Counted from the stretch's first letter, positions 1 to 6,442 are shown. The stretch: 8,546 nucleotides of DNA from Rikenellaceae bacterium (GCA_031286025.1 JAITVB010000191.1:1-8546), one strand, 5' to 3'. Numbers and translations: made by a program. Notes: generated by a model not told the origin, from the letters alone.

Positions 1-707
1 CGGTAGAAAAAACGACCGTCCACGACAAAGCCTATCTTCAACGTAAACCAAACCGTCAGCAGGTGCAGGAATGCGCTCATGCCCAACGCCCCCCACGCCC
101 CGAGCCGCACCGGGATCGAAAAGACGCCGTTGGCCCGGTCGAAGGCGATATCCTGCAGCGAATAGATGATATCGAACCCTGCCACCCAGGTGAGTACAAG
201 CGCCGACAGCCAAATCATCCCGCCTGAAAAATGGCCTGTCACGGCAATATAAGCCGCCATCGGAACGATCGACAGCGCCAACCCGATCGCTATGTGGCAC
301 AGCCACGTAAAACGTTTCGTGAGGGTATATCCGAGGACCACAAGCAGCGCCACAGGCGACAGTTTAAAAGCCAACGGATTGATCCATGCCGCCACGGCAA
401 TGAAAAGCGTCGCATTGACGATCGTAAAGATCAACGCACTGCGCGCCAAAATCACCCCGGCCGGAATTTCCCGACGGCGCGTCCGGGGATTGAGCGCATC
501 GATCCGACGATCGGCATAGCGGTTGAACGCCATCGCCGCATTGCGCGCCAACACCATACACAGCAACACTTTCAGCAGCAACACCCACGGGAACCCGCCA
601 TCCATGTCCTGCACCGCATGAAAGAACGCGGCCAACGCAAAAGGCATCGCAAAAACGGTGTGGCTGAATTTTACCAGACGGGCATAGTCGCGGATACGGG
701 CGAACAT
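1..707 (-). CDS. ubiA: UbiA-family polyprenyltransferase (4-hydroxybenzoate polyprenyltransferase-like), 3' end cut by window edge
   Basis: An integral-membrane prenyltransferase that would transfer a polyprenyl chain from polyprenyl diphosphate to an aromatic acid. The frame opens at ATG 707 (MFARIRDYARLVKF) and stays open for 235 codons to the window edge; family members have about 285-295 residues, so roughly the last 50-60 are missing. Both Asp-rich Mg/diphosphate motifs are visible: N62-RYA-D66-RRI-D70 followed by ALNPRTRRREIPAG, and D179-IIYSLQ-D186-IAF-D190 followed by a SIPVRLG stretch. Several hydrophobic segments lie between them. In Bacteroidota the likely pathway is menaquinone synthesis, possibly the MqnP step of the futalosine route, but the substrate cannot be read from sequence. 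It lies on the same strand as rnf but 614 bp downstream, beyond a strong hairpin, so it is probably a separate transcript. No Shine-Dalgarno site precedes the start. The family call is firm; the substrate is not. Confidence 0.9.
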   Translation of the reverse strand, partial: MFARIRDYARLVKFSHTVFAMPFALAAFFHAVQDMDGGFPWVLLLKVLLCMVLARNAAMAFNRYADRRIDALNPRTRRREIPAGVILARSALIFTIVNATLFIAVAAWINPLAFKLSPVALLVVLGYTLTKRFTWLCHIAIGLALSIVPMAAYIAVTGHFSGGMIWLSALVLTWVAGFDIIYSLQDIAFDRANGVFSIPVRLGAWGALGMSAFLHLLTVWFTLKIGFVVDGRFFY

Positions 708-766
708 CGGACAGGGATTATGTAAAACGGCAATACAAAGCAAGCAAATATTTTTCGAAAAATGTG

Positions 767-774
767 TACCTTTG
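767..774 (+). promoter_or_regulatory. Possible -7 promoter box (TACCTTTG) on the plus strand
   Basis: This is an exact match to TAnnTTTG on the plus strand, but no plus-strand gene follows it. It may be the fortuitous partner of the box at 919-926 in the inverted repeat, or drive an untranslated transcript. No good -33 TTTG is visible at the right distance. Confidence 0.2.
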
Positions 775-918
775 AAGCAATCAGCGGATAAATTCCCGAC
801 TGTAAGTTAGATAAAAGACCTTCGCGTGAAGACGGGCAACGGATAAGTAAGGGTAAGGCGTAAAGTGCTCTGATACACTTTGTTTTTCGCTCTTTTCAAA
901 TAACGTCCGTTGCTTCGA

Positions 919-926
919 CAAAGGTA
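919..926 (-). promoter_or_regulatory. Possible -7 promoter box (TACCTTTG) pointing towards the UbiA-family gene
   Basis: The minus strand reads TACCTTTG, an exact match to the Bacteroidota -7 consensus TAnnTTTG. No clear TTTG -33 box sits 18-20 nt upstream, where the sequence is TTATGG. If used, transcription would start near 912 and leave a leader of about 205 nt before the UbiA start at 707. A matching plus-strand box at 767-774 faces it. Confidence 0.35.
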
Positions 927-1060
927 ATACATCCATCCGAAGAACCATAATTTCGGAAGATTTTTTCCACACCCTGTCCGCCGCCCGCAAGTTTATACCG
1001 CCTGTCGGGGGCATGGCCGTTCCGGTTCGTTGACTTTCGGTCTCCTCCTCGCGGCTCAAC

Positions 1061-1092
1061 AAAAAGGCAAGCCCCTGCGGGCTTGCCTTTTT
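1061..1092. terminator. Strong bidirectional intrinsic terminator hairpin
   Basis: A perfect 14-bp inverted repeat (AAAAAGGCAAGCCC, loop CTGC, GGGCTTGCCTTTTT). The GC-rich stem is flanked by A5 on one side and T5 on the other, so it can act on either strand. For minus-strand transcripts it is the first strong stop signal, 230 nt past the rnfA stop codon, and it would isolate the UbiA-family gene from rnf read-through. Confidence 0.8.
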
Positions 1093-1127
1093 GCGTTCGC
1101 TCCGCAGCGTCGGTTCCGGGGCGTGAT

Positions 1128-1244
1128 ATGTTCTACATCCCGTTTGGCGGGAACGATGCGGAACTGAACCAGATTAGACATAGCTATGCACAACACATCC
1201 GGCACTTAACTTATGGCACCTGTGCCACGGGTGCCACATCTTAG
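1128..1244 (+). CDS. Short plus-strand frame, 38 codons, doubtful
   Basis: ATG 1128 opens a frame ending with TAG at 1242-1244. The product begins MFYIPFGGNDAELNQI and has a balanced, protein-like composition, unlike the Arg/Gly/Pro-rich shadow frames elsewhere in the window; its last third is GTCATGATS. The same frame continues upstream of the ATG into the terminator hairpin, so it may be the tail of a degraded gene and not an intact small protein. I do not recognise the family, and no Shine-Dalgarno site or promoter is evident. Confidence 0.2.
   Translation: MFYIPFGGNDAELNQIRHSYAQHIRHLTYGTCATGATS
1201..1237. repeat. Symmetrical GGCAC/GTGCC cluster
   Basis: GGCAC occurs at 1201 and 1215 and its complement GTGCC at 1222 and 1231. 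The centre TGGCAC-CT-GTGCCA (1214-1227) is a perfect 6+6 palindrome with a 2-nt spacer, and GTGCCAC is directly repeated at 1222 and 1231. It could form a hairpin or be an operator-like site. No function is assigned. Confidence 0.4.
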
Positions 1245-1321
1245 AACGAGGTTCGAGGGAGTTCATTATCATTGACGGGTTTCTACAAAAAGAATAACGG
1301 CCCGTTTCCGAACAGCGAATC

Positions 1322-1894
1322 CTACACCAACCCCGAAAAGCCCATGAAAGCCATGGCCAGTATACTGGCGGTAATCAGGATGATGGGGAGGCCCTTCATC
1401 GATTTGGGCTGCTCTTCCAGATCGAGGCGTTCGCGCAAGCCGGCAAACAAGACCAAGGCCAACATAAACCCAAGAGCCGTCGAGACGGCGAACGTAAACG
1501 ACTGCAACAGGTTAAACTCTTTCTGCACCAACAGGATCGCCACCCCGAGCACCGCGCAGTTGGTCGTGATCAACGGAAGGAAAACCCCCAACGCCTGATA
1601 CAGCGCGGGGCTGATCTTCTTGAGGATGATCTCGACCATTTGCACCAGAGCGGCAATCAGCAGGATGAAGACGATCGTCTGCATATACTCGATATGAAGC
1701 GGCACCAACACATAATACTGGATCAGATAGGCCACGATCGACGAGAGGCCGATCACAAACGTTACGGCCATCCCCATCCCGATCGAAGTGCTTACCTTGT
1801 TCGAAACGCCCAGGAAAGGACAGATCGCCAGGAACTGTGACAGGACGATATTGTTGACGAATATCGCGCTGATAACGATGATAAAATATTCCAT
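1322..1894 (-). CDS. rnfA: Rnf complex membrane subunit RnfA
   Basis: One of the two homologous membrane subunits at the core of the Rnf ferredoxin:NAD+ oxidoreductase. RnfA and RnfE form inverted half-channel-like proteins that together hold a membrane-embedded [2Fe-2S] centre and help link electron flow to Na+ or H+ movement. The 190-residue product has the usual family length, with hydrophobic segments along most of its length. The two family cysteine motifs are present: AICPFLGVS with C25 and TTNCAVLGVA with C113. A hydrophilic stretch (about 152-168, RERLDLEEQPKSMKG) precedes the last membrane helix. It is the last gene of the operon and starts 4 nt after the rnfE stop codon, so translation is probably coupled. 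No strong hairpin follows until 1092-1061. Confidence 0.96.
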   Translation of the reverse strand: MEYFIIVISAIFVNNIVLSQFLAICPFLGVSNKVSTSIGMGMAVTFVIGLSSIVAYLIQYYVLVPLHIEYMQTIVFILLIAALVQMVEIILKKISPALYQALGVFLPLITTNCAVLGVAILLVQKEFNLLQSFTFAVSTALGFMLALVLFAGLRERLDLEEQPKSMKGLPIILITASILAMAFMGFSGLV

Positions 1895-1898
1895 AGGT

Positions 1899-2498
1899 CT
1901 ACTTCGCTTTAGGGTTTAATCGGGCGCTCAACTTATTGAACAACACCATCAGGAAACCGAACACCATAAAGGCGCCCGGAGCGAGGACGAAGATCAGGAT
2001 GCCGTCGCCGGTGATGAACTTGCGGCCGAAAAGCGAGCCCGCGCCCAACAGTTCGCGAGTGCCGCCAAGGACGGTCAACGCCAACACGAAACCCACGCCG
2101 ATGCCCAACCCGTCGAGCATCGAGTCGAACACGGTATTCTTCGACGCAAAGGCTTCGGCACGGCCGAGGATGATGCAGTTGACCACGATCAACGGGATGA
2201 ACACCCCGAGTGTAGCATAAAGGTCAGGCACAAACGCCTGCATCAGCAACTCGACCACCGTCACGAACGACGCGATCACCACGATGAAACACGGGATGCG
2301 CACCTTATCGGGCACCACGTTGCGGATCAGCGCGATCGCCATGTTCGACAGCATCAGCACGAACATCGTGGCGATGCCCATCCCCATCCCGTTGATGGCC
2401 GAGGTGGTCGTTCCCAGGGTGGGACACATCCCGAGCAGCAGGACAAAAACCGGGTTTTCCTTGATCAACCCTTTGGCAAACAGTTGAAATTTACTCAT
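1899..2498 (-). CDS. rnfE: Rnf complex membrane subunit RnfE
   Basis: Partner of RnfA in the membrane core of the Rnf complex, sharing a [2Fe-2S] centre with it. The product has 199 residues, in the usual family range, with about six hydrophobic segments. Family cysteine motifs are LGMCPTLGTTT (C25) and VNCIILGRAEAFAS (C108), positioned like those of RnfA. Start ATG 2498 (MSKFQLFAKGLIKENPVFVLLLG) matches the usual N terminus and is preceded by a strong AGGAGG whose first base overlaps the rnfG stop region. The gap to rnfG is 12 nt and to rnfA 4 nt. NqrD of the related Na+-NQR is the nearest paralogue, but the Rnf-only neighbours settle the call. Confidence 0.96.
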   Translation of the reverse strand: MSKFQLFAKGLIKENPVFVLLLGMCPTLGTTTSAINGMGMGIATMFVLMLSNMAIALIRNVVPDKVRIPCFIVVIASFVTVVELLMQAFVPDLYATLGVFIPLIVVNCIILGRAEAFASKNTVFDSMLDGLGIGVGFVLALTVLGGTRELLGAGSLFGRKFITGDGILIFVLAPGAFMVFGFLMVLFNKLSARLNPKAK

Positions 2499-2506
2499 AT
2501 CTCCGT

Positions 2507-2512
2507 CCTCCT
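2507..2512 (-). promoter_or_regulatory. Strong Shine-Dalgarno site of rnfE
   Basis: The minus strand reads TAG-GAGG across the rnfG stop, giving AGGAGG with an 8-nt spacer before ATG 2498. Such sites are uncommon in Bacteroidota. It overlaps the last two bases of the rnfG stop codon, which suits translational coupling. Confidence 0.6.
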
Positions 2513-3077
2513 ACCGTTTAATGGTCTGCAAAAGGTTGTAGGCGCGTTCCACCGCGTCGCAATAGGCGCGCGAAGAGATCGTTGAGGCAGTGATCGCATC
2601 TACATCGCCACCGTCTTTCCTGACCGACAACTTGAAATCGGCCGGACTCTTCCCTTCGAACTGCAGGCTGAAGTCCGACTTGCTCTTGTCGATCTTGTCG
2701 CCCAGGCCGGGGGTTTCTTTCTGTTCGATCACCTCGATGTGCGAGATCGAACCGTCGGGCAGGAAGCCTACCATCAGTTTGATCGTACCGCCGAAGCCTT
2801 CGTTGGTGAAGGTCTCGACAGCATAACCCATGACTTGGCCGCCTTGGGTGGCGGTATAGACGGTCATCACCCCGCCGTCGACCTCTTTGGTCATCGGGTT
2901 TTCGGCCGGGTTGTTGTCGAATGTAGGAACGACCAAGGCGATCGCGCCTGAAATTTTGGCGTCCTTGGCCGCGGCGATAGGTTCGGCGGTCACTTTATAG
3001 ACCAACCCTACCGCCGCTGAGCAAACCAGGGTGATCAGCAACAGGACAACCACCATATTTTTCAATGTACTTTCCAT
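2511..3077 (-). CDS. rnfG: Rnf complex FMN-binding subunit RnfG
   Basis: Carries a covalently bound FMN on the outer face of the membrane and passes electrons along the Rnf chain. The product has 188 residues: one N-terminal membrane anchor (about 7-27), then a soluble FMN-binding domain. The FMN attachment motif is DAITASTISSRAY near the C terminus, with T166 as the likely phosphoester-linked residue; its core reads T-A-S-T where many family members have S/T-G-A-T. The segment EQKETPGLGDKI (118-129) is typical of the FMN-bind domain. The gap to rnfD is 10 nt and contains a doubled AGGAGG. NqrC is the Na+-NQR counterpart, but the gene context is Rnf. Confidence 0.95.
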   Translation of the reverse strand: MESTLKNMVVVLLLITLVCSAAVGLVYKVTAEPIAAAKDAKISGAIALVVPTFDNNPAENPMTKEVDGGVMTVYTATQGGQVMGYAVETFTNEGFGGTIKLMVGFLPDGSISHIEVIEQKETPGLGDKIDKSKSDFSLQFEGKSPADFKLSVRKDGGDVDAITASTISSRAYCDAVERAYNLLQTIKR

Positions 3078-3080
3078 CTT

Positions 3081-3089
3081 CCTCCTCCT
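3081..3089 (-). promoter_or_regulatory. Strong Shine-Dalgarno site of rnfG
   Basis: The minus strand reads AGGAGGAGG starting within the rnfD TAG stop, so two overlapping AGGAGG registers lie 6 and 3 nt before ATG 3077. It supports the chosen start and coupling to rnfD termination. Confidence 0.6.
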
Positions 3090-4080
3090 ATCTCTTCGCC
3101 GGGGCGAGGCCGAAACGGCGCGGTTTCACATACTTGTTGATCAGTGGCACCGTAGCGTTCATGATCAGGATCGCGAACGACATTCCCTCGGGATAGGCCC
3201 CGAACACACGGATCAGGATCGTGATCAGCCCGATACCGACGCCGTAAATGAGCATCCCTCGGGTATTCATCGGCGAGGTGACGTAGTCGGTCGCCATGTA
3301 GATCGCGCCGAGCAACGTACCGCCGGCCATCAGGTGGAACAGGGGCGAGATGTAGTGCGCCTGATCGGCCAGGTGCAATATGCCGCTGAATGCTGTCATC
3401 GTGCCGATGACAAACACCGGGATATGCCACGTGATCACTTTGCGCCACAGCAGGTAGATGAAACCGACGATCAACGCCAACGCGGCGATTTCGCCCAACG
3501 AACCCGAGCGGAAGCCGAAAAGCATATCGCTGTACGACGGCAGATCGGGCATGATCTGGTCGAGGCCCATGCCTTTCTTCAACGCTTCTTTCACAAAGGC
3601 GAGCGGCGTAGCGCCCGACATGGCGTCGGTCGCGGCACGGGTCACCGGAGCGAATGAAGTCATTTGCACCGGAAATGAGATCAGCAGGAAAACACGGCCT
3701 ACCAATGCCGGGTTGAACAGGTTGCGCCCCAATCCCCCGAAGGGCATCTTGGCCACAGCGATCGCCACGAAACACCCCATCACGATCTGCCAGGCGGGCA
3801 ACGTGCCCGGCAGGTTGAAAGCCAACAGCAGCCCCGTCAGGACGGCCGACCAGTTGTTGATCGTCAGCGGCCCGCGCAGCAGGTAACGCTGGATCAGGAA
3901 TTCGAACAGCACGCACGAAACAACAGACAAACCCGTCACCACCAACGCGTTCACCCCGTAAACCACTACCGAAACGGCAAACGCCGGCAGCAGTGCGATC
4001 ACCACGTCGCGCATCAGCCGCGAGGTCTTGTCGACGCCGTGGATGTGGGGCGAGGGGGATATAATCAGTTTCTTCTCCAT
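3088..4080 (-). CDS. rnfD: Rnf complex membrane flavoprotein subunit RnfD
   Basis: Multi-spanning subunit that binds FMN covalently and lies on the electron and ion path of the Rnf complex. The product has 330 residues, close to the usual length, with a soluble N terminus (MEKKLIISPSPHIHG) followed by many membrane segments. The FMN attachment motif is D152-AM-S155-G-A-T158-PLA, with T158 as the expected FMN-linked residue. Other family stretches are FGGLGRNLFNPALVGRVF (114-131) and ATDYVTSPMNTRG (262-274). It starts 15 nt after rnfC, with no Shine-Dalgarno site but an A/T-rich upstream sequence. A longer open frame overlaps it at 4219-3062 but has shadow-type composition. NqrB is the Na+-NQR homologue. 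Confidence 0.96.
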   Translation of the reverse strand: MEKKLIISPSPHIHGVDKTSRLMRDVVIALLPAFAVSVVVYGVNALVVTGLSVVSCVLFEFLIQRYLLRGPLTINNWSAVLTGLLLAFNLPGTLPAWQIVMGCFVAIAVAKMPFGGLGRNLFNPALVGRVFLLISFPVQMTSFAPVTRAATDAMSGATPLAFVKEALKKGMGLDQIMPDLPSYSDMLFGFRSGSLGEIAALALIVGFIYLLWRKVITWHIPVFVIGTMTAFSGILHLADQAHYISPLFHLMAGGTLLGAIYMATDYVTSPMNTRGMLIYGVGIGLITILIRVFGAYPEGMSFAILIMNATVPLINKYVKPRRFGLAPAKR

Positions 4081-4095
4081 TATGGTTGCAATTTT

Positions 4096-5436
4096 TTATT
4101 TCTGCTTGATGGCCCGCTCGCGCGCGATCTTCATCACCCCGGCCTTGGCCAGGCGAATACGATCCAGAAGTGGCAACGCCGCCGGACAAGCGTAGGAACA
4201 ACTGCCGCACTCGATGCAATCGGTCGCGCGATGCTCCTCGGCTTCGGCCAACATCGTCTTACAGGCCAACTTATAAATCAGGTAGGGTTCGAGGCCCATC
4301 GGGCATACCGCCACGCATTTGGCACAGCTGATGCACGTCGTGGCCGCCGGACGGCGCGCCTCTTTGGTCCGCATCAGCAGGATGCCCGAAGTGCCTTTGG
4401 TCACCGGGGCGGTGGGATTGCTCAGCGCACGGCCCATCATCGGGCCGCCGTTGACGATCTTTTCGCAGTCGTCGGGCACACCGCCGCTGCGCTCGATCAG
4501 CGCCTCGATCGGCGTACCGATCCGCACCAGATAGTTCGCCGGCGTTTTTACGGACTTTCCTGTCACTGTGACCACGCGTTCGATCAAGGGCTTATTCTTT
4601 TGCACGGCTTCATAAACGGCCAAGGCGGTACCGACATTCTGCACCACGGCGCCCACCTCGATCGGTAGCGCACCCGAGGGCACCTGGCGGCCGACGACGG
4701 CATCGATCAGTTGTTTTTCACCACCCTGCGGGTATTGAACTTTCAACGGCACAACCTCCACGCCGGGATATTTTGACACTAAGCCTTTCAGGTGGGCGAT
4801 GGCGTCGGGTTTATTCTTCTCGATACCGATATACGCCTTTTCCACGCCGAGGGCCTTGCAAAGGATTTGCACCCCCACCAAAAGCTCTTCGCTGCGTTCG
4901 AGCATCACCCGGTGGTCGGACGTGAGGTACGGCTCGCACTCCACACCGTTGATGATCAGGCACTCGGCCTTCTTTCCGGGAGGGATCGACAGTTTGACGT
5001 GGGTCGGGAACGTCGCCCCCCCCATCCCTACGATGCCGGCTGCGGTGATTTTTTCGACGATCTCTTTGGCCGAGAGCGTGACACTGCTCATCAGTTTGTC
5101 CGAACGATCGATACCTTCGGCCCATTGGTCGCCTTCGACCTGAATGGTCACGGCTTTGCGGCGCATGCCGCCGGCATCGGGCACGTCGTCGACGGATGTC
5201 ACCACGCCCGACACCGACGAGTGGATGTTACTCGACACGAAACCGGCCGCCGTAGCGATCACCTGGCCCGTTTTCACCTGGTCGCCCTTGGCCACGCACG
5301 TCACGGCCGGGGCCCCGATGTGTTGCGCGACAGGGATGGTCACCGTCTGCGGTAGGCCGAACACCTCGATTGCCGCGCCACGGCTCAATTTGCTGTCCGA
5401 CGGGTGAATCCCGCCTATCTTGAATGTTTTCGACAT
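4096..5436 (-). CDS. rnfC: Rnf complex NADH/FMN-binding and iron-sulfur subunit RnfC
   Basis: Peripheral cytoplasmic subunit where NAD(H) reacts. The product has 446 residues. Domains in order: N-terminal barrel-sandwich/lipoyl-like region (about 30-100), then the NuoF-like nucleotide and flavin domain with GIVGMGGATFPTHVKL (134-149) and INGVECEPYLTSD (162-174), a SLBB-like part around 280-330, and two C-terminal [4Fe-4S] motifs, C368-x2-C371-x2-C374-x3-C378 and C407-x2-C410-x2-C413-x3-C417. All cluster cysteines are present, so it looks functional. It starts 4 nt after the rnfB stop. The C-terminal extension rich in Ala/Lys seen in proteobacterial RsxC is absent, as in other anaerobe RnfC proteins. 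Confidence 0.97.
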   Translation of the reverse strand: MSKTFKIGGIHPSDSKLSRGAAIEVFGLPQTVTIPVAQHIGAPAVTCVAKGDQVKTGQVIATAAGFVSSNIHSSVSGVVTSVDDVPDAGGMRRKAVTIQVEGDQWAEGIDRSDKLMSSVTLSAKEIVEKITAAGIVGMGGATFPTHVKLSIPPGKKAECLIINGVECEPYLTSDHRVMLERSEELLVGVQILCKALGVEKAYIGIEKNKPDAIAHLKGLVSKYPGVEVVPLKVQYPQGGEKQLIDAVVGRQVPSGALPIEVGAVVQNVGTALAVYEAVQKNKPLIERVVTVTGKSVKTPANYLVRIGTPIEALIERSGGVPDDCEKIVNGGPMMGRALSNPTAPVTKGTSGILLMRTKEARRPAATTCISCAKCVAVCPMGLEPYLIYKLACKTMLAEAEEHRATDCIECGSCSYACPAALPLLDRIRLAKAGVMKIARERAIKQK

Positions 5437-5440
5437 GGTA

Positions 5441-6337
5441 CTACTTGTTTTCAGGTTCTACGTCAACAACCTCGGCCTTTGTTCCAACCTTCGCCTCAGA
5501 TTCGGCCACCCTCACAAGGCGCGGCGGGAAATTCACCTCCCGAATCGCACGGGTCGGACACTCGGGCGCACATTTGCGACACAATTTACATTTGTTCGAG
5601 TCGATATAGGCCAGGCTATTCTCGATCGTAATCGCCTCGAACGCACAAACTTTCTGACATTTCGTACAGGCGATGCAAGAAACGTTGCAAGCTTTGCGCG
5701 AAATCGCCCCCTTGTCCTTGCTGATGCAGGAAACGAAGACGCGACGGCCTTTCGGGCCCTTACGGCGCAGTTCGATAACCCCTTTCGGGCATGCTTTTAC
5801 GCAGGCGCCGCAAGCGGTACATCTTTCCTCGTCCACCTCCGGCAGACCGGTTTCGGGATTCACAAAAATCGCGTCGAAGTTGCACACCACGACGCAATCG
5901 CCCTTGCCCAGGCAGCCGTGGCTGCACGCCGTATCGCCCGCGTAGAGCGACGACATCACGGCACACGACGACGCGCCATCGAACGTGTTCGTCCGCGGAC
6001 GGTTGCCGCACGACCCGCCGCAACGCACCACCGCCACCTGCGGTTCGCGCTCGGGGGCGGCTTTCCCCAAGTAGACGGCCACGGCCGTCATCACCCCGGC
6101 TCCGCCCACCGGGCAGAACAAGGCCGAAATATCGTCCTCCTTCACCAACGCGCCGGCCAACCCCCGGCACCCCGGAAAACCGCAACCCCCGCAATTCGCG
6201 CCGGGAAGCATGGCTTCCGCTTCGTCGATGCGGGGGTCTTCGTACACCTTGAACTTCCGGGCGACCACATACAGGATTACCGCAGACAGCACACCCAAGA
6301 CGCAGAGCGTCAGTATCGTAGACAGCAACAGACTCAT
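5441..6337 (-). CDS. rnfB: Rnf complex ferredoxin-type iron-sulfur subunit RnfB
   Basis: Entry point for electrons from ferredoxin into the Rnf complex. Start ATG 6337 (MSLLLSTILTLCVLG) is chosen because it begins directly with the N-terminal membrane anchor (about 3-27) typical of RnfB; the frame is open up to 6406, but those 23 residues look like leader. The product has 298 residues and 26 cysteines. Order: anchor; N-terminal [4Fe-4S] motif C49-x2-C52-x4-C57-x17-C75; a middle group C106, C110, C125, C138, C142, C148, C152; then ferredoxin motifs C173-C183, C221-C231 and C250-C260, each CxxCxxCxxxC. The C-terminal tail (about 270-298) is acidic. The longer, cluster-rich form is usual in Bacteroidales. 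It heads the rnf genes, 105 nt after rseC. Confidence 0.96.
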   Translation of the reverse strand: MSLLLSTILTLCVLGVLSAVILYVVARKFKVYEDPRIDEAEAMLPGANCGGCGFPGCRGLAGALVKEDDISALFCPVGGAGVMTAVAVYLGKAAPEREPQVAVVRCGGSCGNRPRTNTFDGASSCAVMSSLYAGDTACSHGCLGKGDCVVVCNFDAIFVNPETGLPEVDEERCTACGACVKACPKGVIELRRKGPKGRRVFVSCISKDKGAISRKACNVSCIACTKCQKVCAFEAITIENSLAYIDSNKCKLCRKCAPECPTRAIREVNFPPRLVRVAESEAKVGTKAEVVDVEPENK

Positions 6338-6411
6338 TATAAACCGTTTTTCGTATTTTTTTGCAGTTGTATTCCATAATAAAATCGACCCGAAACAAAG
6401 AGACAAAAACC

Positions 6412-6435
6412 TTCTCCGGCGGTTTAACCGGAGAA
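6412..6435 (-). terminator. Hairpin with T-run between rseC and rnfB
   Basis: An 8-bp perfect stem TTCTCCGG / CCGGAGAA with an 8-nt loop begins 8 nt after the rseC stop codon. On the minus strand GGTTTTTGTC follows, a T5 run. On the plus strand T5 also follows the stem, so it may be bidirectional. It could end the nadE-rseC transcript or attenuate read-through into rnf. Confidence 0.55.
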
Positions 6436-6442
6436 TTTTTCA

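Larger units (their letters stand above)
751..944. repeat. Imperfect inverted repeat carrying two inward-facing TACCTTTG boxes
   Basis: The left arm (751-780, plus strand) and the right arm (944-910, minus strand) align as TT(T/C)TTCG, a variable spacer, ATGT, TACCTTTG, then AAGCAA. The right arm has an extra TCG between TACCTTTG and AAGCAA. TACCTTTG plus AAGCAA is the exact shared core, and the remainder is imperfect. The segment between the arms (781-909) is 129 bp and has no gene. TACCTTTG fits the Bacteroidota -7 promoter consensus TAnnTTTG. Possible readings are a duplicated promoter region, the ends of a small MITE-like element, or an invertible segment. None is proven. Confidence 0.45.
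708..1321. other. Intergenic region between rnfA and the UbiA-family gene
   Basis: About 610 bp with no convincing gene. From left to right it contains the UbiA leader, an imperfect inverted repeat with two TACCTTTG boxes (751-944), a stretch without recognisable content (945-1060), a perfect terminator hairpin (1061-1092), a 38-codon plus-strand frame (1128-1244) and a GGCAC/GTGCC symmetrical cluster (1201-1235). No tRNA, rRNA or transposase fragment was recognised. A minus-strand frame at 1062-781 opens with TTG and encodes a low-complexity, charged 93-residue sequence that I do not believe is a protein. The region is unlike the tight rnf operon beside it and might be a scar of an element, but that is an inference. 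Confidence 0.6.

Noticed and set aside
231..725. A 164-codon plus-strand frame opposite the UbiA-family gene
   Set aside because: The minus strand here encodes both Asp-rich prenyltransferase motifs. The plus product is Arg/His/Gln-rich shadow.
781..1062. A 93-codon minus-strand frame upstream of the UbiA-family gene
   Set aside because: It has a TTG start in the hairpin flank, no Shine-Dalgarno site, no domain, and composition unlike a folded protein. It also spans the promoter-like box at 919-926.
1240..1262. GGTTCGAG piece resembling a tRNA T-arm
   Set aside because: No acceptor stem, anticodon arm or matching T-stem could be built around it.
1275..1305. ACGGG / CCCGT pair just after rnfA as a possible rnf terminator
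   Set aside because: Only 5 bp with a 21-nt loop and the T-run inside the loop. It is too weak to call.
3062..4219. A 385-codon minus-strand open frame overlapping rnfD and the end of rnfC
   Set aside because: Its Arg/Gly/Asp-rich translation has no family features, and it overlaps rnfD in another frame, where SGAT and membrane motifs are present. It is a composition artefact of GC-rich coding DNA.
5420..6379. A 319-codon plus-strand open frame opposite rnfB
   Set aside because: It is fully antisense to a well-supported Cys-rich gene, and its His/Arg-rich product is typical of a shadow frame.
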